From: Planctomycetia bacterium
GTDB lineage: Bacteria > Planctomycetota > Phycisphaerae > Phycisphaerales > SM1A02
Length of the DNA: 64,000 nt
Assembly: GCA_005790605.1 (NCBI GenBank)
Contig: SXUI01000068.1
Location: 59,672 to 123,671, forward strand
Reading direction: 5' to 3'
The position numbers and the translations under genes were made by a program. How positions within the stretch are numbered: the stretch's first letter is position 1; every line of letters starts with the position of its first letter. Positions 60,153 through 64,000 of the stretch are shown one piece after another. Under the pieces are notes generated by a model. The model was not told the origin of the DNA, did no database searches, and saw only the letters and a list, made by a program, of their open reading frames with translations.

Positions 60153-62068
60153 GAGGGAGCGCTCGCAGTCTGAAGCTCGTTCAGCCTTGGATCAAGCGTC
60201 GGTCGGGGACGCACGCCGCGGAAGAACAACTCGACGATCAGAATGTCATCTTGTTGTTCACCGGCCGCATGCGCGAACACCAAACGCGCGAGCGCCTGCG
60301 CCCAACGACCGCCAGGATGTGCCCGAGAGAGCGTCGACTGGAGCCGTTCCATGCCGAAACGCTCGCCGCTCGCGCTCGCCGCTTCGATCAACCCATCGGT
60401 GTAGAAGATCGCACTCTCGCCCTCCGCGATCATGATCGACTGCTCGACGGTGCCAAACGCCTGGTCGTCGACTGCGCCGAGCAAGAATGTCGTGGAATCA
60501 AGGGTTCGGAGCGTGCGAGAACTTCGGATGATCGCGGGCGGATGGCCGGCGTTTGCCCATCGGAGTTCGCCGGTTGATGGATCGAGGCGCGCGGCAAGCG
60601 CCGTGGCGAAGAGGCGATGCTTCGCAAGCAACTTTCGAAAATAGTGATTGAGCCGATGCAAGAGCATCGCGGCGCCATCGTCGGGATGTTCACTCAAGAG
60701 CCGTTCGAGCTCGCCTTGCACGCGGGCAACAGTGAGCGCGCTCGCGATGCCATGACCGACGACATCGATGAGCAAGATGGTCGTGCGACCCGTTTCATCC
60801 ACATCGTGATAGACGAAGTCGCCACCGATCTGCGCTGCAGGTCGATAGACGAAATCGAACGCGACACATCCATCATCGGCGGGTTTCGGGAAGAGTGTTT
60901 CTTGCAGCTTTCTCGCGTGGCCGAGCTCTTGACGGAGAACTCGAAAGCGATCGCCTGCAAATCCGGCCTTGAACTCGTTCTCATGCCATCGCAGGCGGTA
61001 GTGACAGATGAGCAGTCCAGGCGCGAAAAGGATTGGCGAGAACGCAATCTGCGCGATGAGTGGTCCCCATCCACCCTCGACCGTTGCGAGGGTCACGCGT
61101 ATGCCGATCCACGCGAAGAAGAGGGGCCAGACGGGTCGGAGCGACTCGCGCGCGCTCCACGGAAGGAAGAGGCATGCAGCGAAGTGCCAGAAGCAAATCG
61201 AGAAGAGCGGGAACACCCACGCGTCTCGGTCTATGAACATGGCGCCTGTTTCGAAGGCGAGTTTCGTCGCGCCGAGAAGCAGAATCAGCTTGCTGGCTGC
61301 ACGGAGTGCGCTCCGGCGGGATGTGAGTTGTGGTCGTTTGACGAGACCGACCCACGCAAGAATGCCAAACACAATCGGAGGCGAGAGCAGCCAAACCCAC
61401 GGTGGAAGCGATTGGCTCTGTGCAGCCTTTGGTCCGTCTGCAAGCGGAGCTTGCTTGATTCTTCGCAAAGGATCACTCCCCACGCGATCGATACGCCGGG
61501 CAGGCGGGCTTGTCGTCATCGCGGGCGCACGAGCAGGATTCGGCCGAGCTCGCGCACTTGGCTCGCGCGTGAAGGAGGACTTCATGCCGTCGAGAAATGA
61601 ACCGAGGGCAACGCCGAGTTCCCGCGCAGTTGCCCGGCCATCGAGCGCGAGGAGGTGACGCTGTTCATCGCGCCGCGCGCGCGCCCGTTCGGATGGGGAG
61701 AGGTTCGCGTCGAGATCGGGCTCGGTGACGGCAGTCGTCGCGGCGGCGTTGGGAGTCAGCAGGGTCGGTGGCGCATCAACGATCGGTGCTTCGAGCAACT
61801 CAGGAGGCGCTGTGTCCTGTGCCGTGTACTGCTCGAAGAGCGGCGGGAGATAGGTTCGCGCAAGCATGCCGCTGACGGCAAGAAGTTCCCACAACGCGAA
61901 CGCGAGGCAGAGCCATCCCAACCGCCGGCGGAGCAGTTTTCCGAGCTCGCGGTCATACTCGCTCTGAAAGCTCAGGCCAACGAGATCGAGAGCGTGCCCA
62001 GGTTCCTTAGAGTCCGAGCCTTCGGGCGCGCTTGCTGAGGGAGATGGGGGAGTGTCACGACCTGTCAC
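60149..62068 (-). CDS. SpoIIE-type PP2C phosphatase, multi-pass membrane
   Basis: The protein has 639 residues from GTG 62068. The frame extends to ATG 62116, but that codon lies within the fusA terminator, so the shorter form is more likely. A hydrophobic segment near 60 is followed by a Pro/Ala/Arg-rich linker and then four to five helices (about 210-370). The C-terminal PPM/SpoIIE phosphatase (about 385-635) has Q-I-G-G-D-F-V-Y-H-D-V, L-L-I-D-V-V-G-H-G-I-A, W-A-N-A-G-H-P-P and Y-T-D-G-L-I-E-A. The metal-binding Asp residues are present. Such proteins act on phosphorylated STAS proteins in partner-switching systems; the STAS protein near 14.3 kb is one possible substrate. Confidence 0.85.
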   Translation of the reverse strand: MTGRDTPPSPSASAPEGSDSKEPGHALDLVGLSFQSEYDRELGKLLRRRLGWLCLAFALWELLAVSGMLARTYLPPLFEQYTAQDTAPPELLEAPIVDAPPTLLTPNAAATTAVTEPDLDANLSPSERARARRDEQRHLLALDGRATARELGVALGSFLDGMKSSFTREPSARARPNPARAPAMTTSPPARRIDRVGSDPLRRIKQAPLADGPKAAQSQSLPPWVWLLSPPIVFGILAWVGLVKRPQLTSRRSALRAASKLILLLGATKLAFETGAMFIDRDAWVFPLFSICFWHFAACLFLPWSARESLRPVWPLFFAWIGIRVTLATVEGGWGPLIAQIAFSPILFAPGLLICHYRLRWHENEFKAGFAGDRFRVLRQELGHARKLQETLFPKPADDGCVAFDFVYRPAAQIGGDFVYHDVDETGRTTILLIDVVGHGIASALTVARVQGELERLLSEHPDDGAAMLLHRLNHYFRKLLAKHRLFATALAARLDPSTGELRWANAGHPPAIIRSSRTLRTLDSTTFLLGAVDDQAFGTVEQSIMIAEGESAIFYTDGLIEAASASGERFGMERLQSTLSRAHPGGRWAQALARLVFAHAAGEQQDDILIVELFFRGVRPRPTLDPRLNELQTASAPS

Positions 62069-62098
62069 GAGAGGACGCAGTTTACGCCCTGAGGGGTG

Positions 62099-62127
62099 AA
62101 AAAAACGAGGCCGCATACGCGGCCTCG
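62099..62127 (-). terminator. Intrinsic terminator of fusA
   Basis: Arms 62106-62114 and 62119-62127 (CGAGGCCGC/GCGGCCTCG) form a perfect 9-bp stem with a 4-base loop. On the minus strand the stem is followed by seven T (62105-62099), a canonical Rho-independent terminator 35 bases after the fusA stop. The longest form of the next gene would start inside it, which argues for an internal start. Confidence 0.92.
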
Positions 62128-62161
62128 TGGGGGATTCAACAATGTCGTCCTCTGCAACAGG

Positions 62162-64000
62162 TCAGCCCTGCTTCAGAACTTCTTCCTTCAGTCGCTCTGG
62201 CATGAGACGATAGGTCAGAGGCTCCATCGTGCTCGTCGCGCGGCCTTGCGTCATCGAGCGAAGGCTTGTTGTGTAACCGAAGAGCTCGGAGAGCGGGACT
62301 TCCGCGGTGATGATGCGAACCACGCCGCGCAATTCGGAGTCAGTGATCTGACCGCGTCGCGATGCGATATCGCCGCTCACATTGCCGAAGAACTCGTCAG
62401 GCGTCGTCACGACCAACTTCATGATCGGTTCGAGCAAGGAGACGCCTGCGCGCGAGCAGCCTTCGCGGAAGGCGAGTGCGCCGGCCTGTTCGAATGCGAT
62501 CTGGCTCGAGTCGACATCGTGGTACGAACCGTACACGAGTTCAACCTTCACATTGATGAGCGGATATCCGCCGATGACACCCGACGCCGCAGCGGTGCGG
62601 ACGCCGTACTCGACTGGCTTGATGAATTCGCCAGGGATCACACCGCCGGTGATCTTGTTGACGAACACCACGCCGTCCTTCATCTCGAGCTCTTGCTCCT
62701 TCGCCTCTTCAGGCGTGATCGGGCTGACCGTGACAACGGCGTCACCGAACTGACCGCGACCACCAGATTGCTTCTTGAAGAGACCGCGAACATCCTTCGC
62801 CGATCCAGTGATCGTCTCGCGGTAGGACACGCGCGGCTTGCCGACGGTGACATTCACCTTGAGGTCGCGAACGAGCTTGTTCTTGATGATTTCAAGGTGC
62901 AACTCGCCCATGCCCGCGATAATGGTCTCGCCCGTTTCGTCGTTGTAGTTCGAGCGGAACGAAGGATCCTCGCGGCGGATCTGCGTGAGCGCATCGCCGA
63001 GCTTCTTTTTGTCTTCCGATGAGTTCGGCTCGATGGACATCGAGATGACGGGCTCAGGGAAGACCATGCGCTCGAGCACGATCTGCTGATCTTCATCACA
63101 GATGGTGTCGCCAGTGAACGACTCCTTCAATCCGACGACGGCAACGATGTTACCGACGGTCGCAGAATCGAGAGCCGTACGGTTGTTCGCGTGCATCTCA
63201 TAGATGCGTGAGACGTTCTCGCGGCGGCCATTGGCTGGATTCACAACGCGTGTGCCCTTGCCGATGTTGCCGGAGTACACACGGATGTAAGTAAGTGCGC
63301 CGTGCGTGTCGGCGACGACCTTGAACACGAGCGCAGAGAATGGCGCGGTCGCGGAGTGCGGTCGGCTGAGCTTGACATCTGGATCGCGAGGATCGACGCC
63401 TTGCACATCGCTGCGCTCTGTTGGATTGGGCAGGTAGTCAATGACGGCGTCAATGACCTTCTGAATGCCAACATACTTCAACGCGGCGCCGCAGAGCACA
63501 GGGAAGCACTGCAAGCCGATCGTGCCCTTGCGGAGACCAGCCTTGATTTCGGCAACCGTGATGGTTGACGCATCAGTCAAGAACTTCTCAGTGAGCGTGT
63601 CGTCGAGTTCTGCGACCTTTTCAACGAGATTCGTGTGCCAGAAGTCCACCGCATCCTTGATCTCAGCGGGAACTGGAATCTCGGTGATGACTTCGCCTTC
63701 GTCCTTTTCTGCCCAGGTAAACGCGCGCTTCTCGACGAGGCAGACCACGCCGATGAAGTCGTTGCCCTTGCCGATGGGATACTGAATCGGGATGCCGTTG
63801 GCACCGAGTCGGGTCAAGATCGACTTGAAGCTGAACTCCCAATCCGCGCCAGTCTTGTCCATCTTGTTGATGAAGCACATGCGCGGAACCATGTAACGCT
63901 CCGCTTGGCGCCACACGGTTTCCGATTGCGCTTCGACACCTTCTTTGCCGTCGAACACGGCAACCGCGCCGTCGTGCACGCGAAGCGATCGCTCGACTTC
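62162..64000 (-). CDS. fusA: Elongation factor G, 5' end beyond window
   Basis: About 612 codons are present; the frame continues off the right edge (E-V-E-R-S-L-R-V-H-D at the boundary). Missing are roughly 90 N-terminal residues with the P-loop and switch regions. Visible are the GTP-binding motif N-K-M-D in C-F-I-N-K-M-D-K-T-G, domain II (G-N-I-G-K-G-T-R-V), domain III (G-M-G-E-L-H-L-E-I), domain IV (G-G-R-G-Q-F-G-D-A) and domain V (E-P-I-M-K-L-V-V-T-T). EF-G translocates tRNAs and mRNA on the ribosome. The gene ends at a clear terminator. What is visible fits canonical EF-G rather than a duplicated, divergent copy, but the N-terminus is needed to be sure. Confidence 0.95.
   Translation of the reverse strand, partial: EVERSLRVHDGAVAVFDGKEGVEAQSETVWRQAERYMVPRMCFINKMDKTGADWEFSFKSILTRLGANGIPIQYPIGKGNDFIGVVCLVEKRAFTWAEKDEGEVITEIPVPAEIKDAVDFWHTNLVEKVAELDDTLTEKFLTDASTITVAEIKAGLRKGTIGLQCFPVLCGAALKYVGIQKVIDAVIDYLPNPTERSDVQGVDPRDPDVKLSRPHSATAPFSALVFKVVADTHGALTYIRVYSGNIGKGTRVVNPANGRRENVSRIYEMHANNRTALDSATVGNIVAVVGLKESFTGDTICDEDQQIVLERMVFPEPVISMSIEPNSSEDKKKLGDALTQIRREDPSFRSNYNDETGETIIAGMGELHLEIIKNKLVRDLKVNVTVGKPRVSYRETITGSAKDVRGLFKKQSGGRGQFGDAVVTVSPITPEEAKEQELEMKDGVVFVNKITGGVIPGEFIKPVEYGVRTAAASGVIGGYPLINVKVELVYGSYHDVDSSQIAFEQAGALAFREGCSRAGVSLLEPIMKLVVTTPDEFFGNVSGDIASRRGQITDSELRGVVRIITAEVPLSELFGYTTSLRSMTQGRATSTMEPLTYRLMPERLKEEVLKQG

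Noticed and set aside
60149..62116. ATG at 62116 as the start of the SpoIIE-type gene
   Set aside because: The codon lies inside the stem of the fusA terminator and the first residues are templated by its T-run; an internal GTG at 62068 avoids this.

Overview
This is a GC-rich bacterial chromosome segment, most plausibly from a planctomycete of the Phycisphaerae. The lineage call is inference from gene content: GC-type dockerin tails ending in a W-G-x-C motif, an ECF sigma factor paired with a membrane-spanning serine/threonine kinase that carries a WD40-like propeller, DUF2752 and DUF1573 proteins, an LpxI-based lipid A route (so a Gram-negative outer membrane), FliM, and a GyrA of the G-E-S-V-I-Y-P type. 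Genes are dense and mostly housekeeping. The left 3.5 kb is the accessory part and shows decay.

Layout. 1-3.5 kb: a LuxR-type regulator, a small anchored protein, a DUF433/DUF5615 toxin-antitoxin-like pair and two dockerin relics. One relic is a lectin-like secreted protein whose single reading frame is cut by two stop codons. 3.5-7.4 kb: ECF sigma factor and kinase-propeller protein. 7.8-12.6 kb: an M48 lipoprotein protease overlapping a TPR protein, then a protein resembling prokaryotic pentameric ligand-gated channels. 12.7-18.8 kb, minus strand: a tiny zinc-ribbon membrane protein, DUF2752, ExbD/TolR, STAS, gyrA, lpxI and a LOG-family protein. 18.8-22.4 kb: a WecA/MraY-type transferase overlapping an O-antigen-ligase-like protein, so a surface polysaccharide unit. 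22.4-24.8 kb: DUF4286 and DsbD. 25-37.3 kb, plus strand: fliM, then nusA-infB-rbfA, a helix-hairpin-helix-like protein with a lysine tail, a giant TPR lipoprotein and a YebC-family gene. 37.4-45 kb: a lipoprotein, a VTT/DedA-type membrane protein, EF-P (Asn at the usual Lys/Arg position), a DUF1573 lipoprotein, a TauE/SafE permease, a 3D-domain protein and a ComM/YifB ATPase. 45.1-50.6 kb: an 11-unit 18-19 bp tandem repeat running into the end of putA, putA, a glycogen-synthase-like glycosyltransferase and a small unknown protein. 50.9-64 kb: prmC with an in-frame insertion that carries a palindrome, a PAS/GAF/receiver protein, an ABC ATPase with a GldF-GldG-like fusion and a DUF4340 protein, ribD, a SpoIIE-type phosphatase and the 3' part of fusA.

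How the parts fit. Translation and its quality control are strongly represented (nusA, infB, rbfA, efp, prmC, fusA). Envelope building is the second theme (lpxI, the polysaccharide pair, dsbD, several lipoproteins, ExbD). Signalling is the third (ECF/kinase pair, STAS, GAF-receiver protein, SpoIIE phosphatase). I saw no CRISPR array, rRNA, tRNA, transposase or prophage. The observations most worth a second look are the repeat array that contains the putA stop codon, the palindrome-bearing insertion in PrmC, the channel-like protein, the tiny zinc-ribbon protein beside DUF2752, the doubly interrupted lectin-dockerin gene, and the leftward terminator with no obvious gene upstream of efp.
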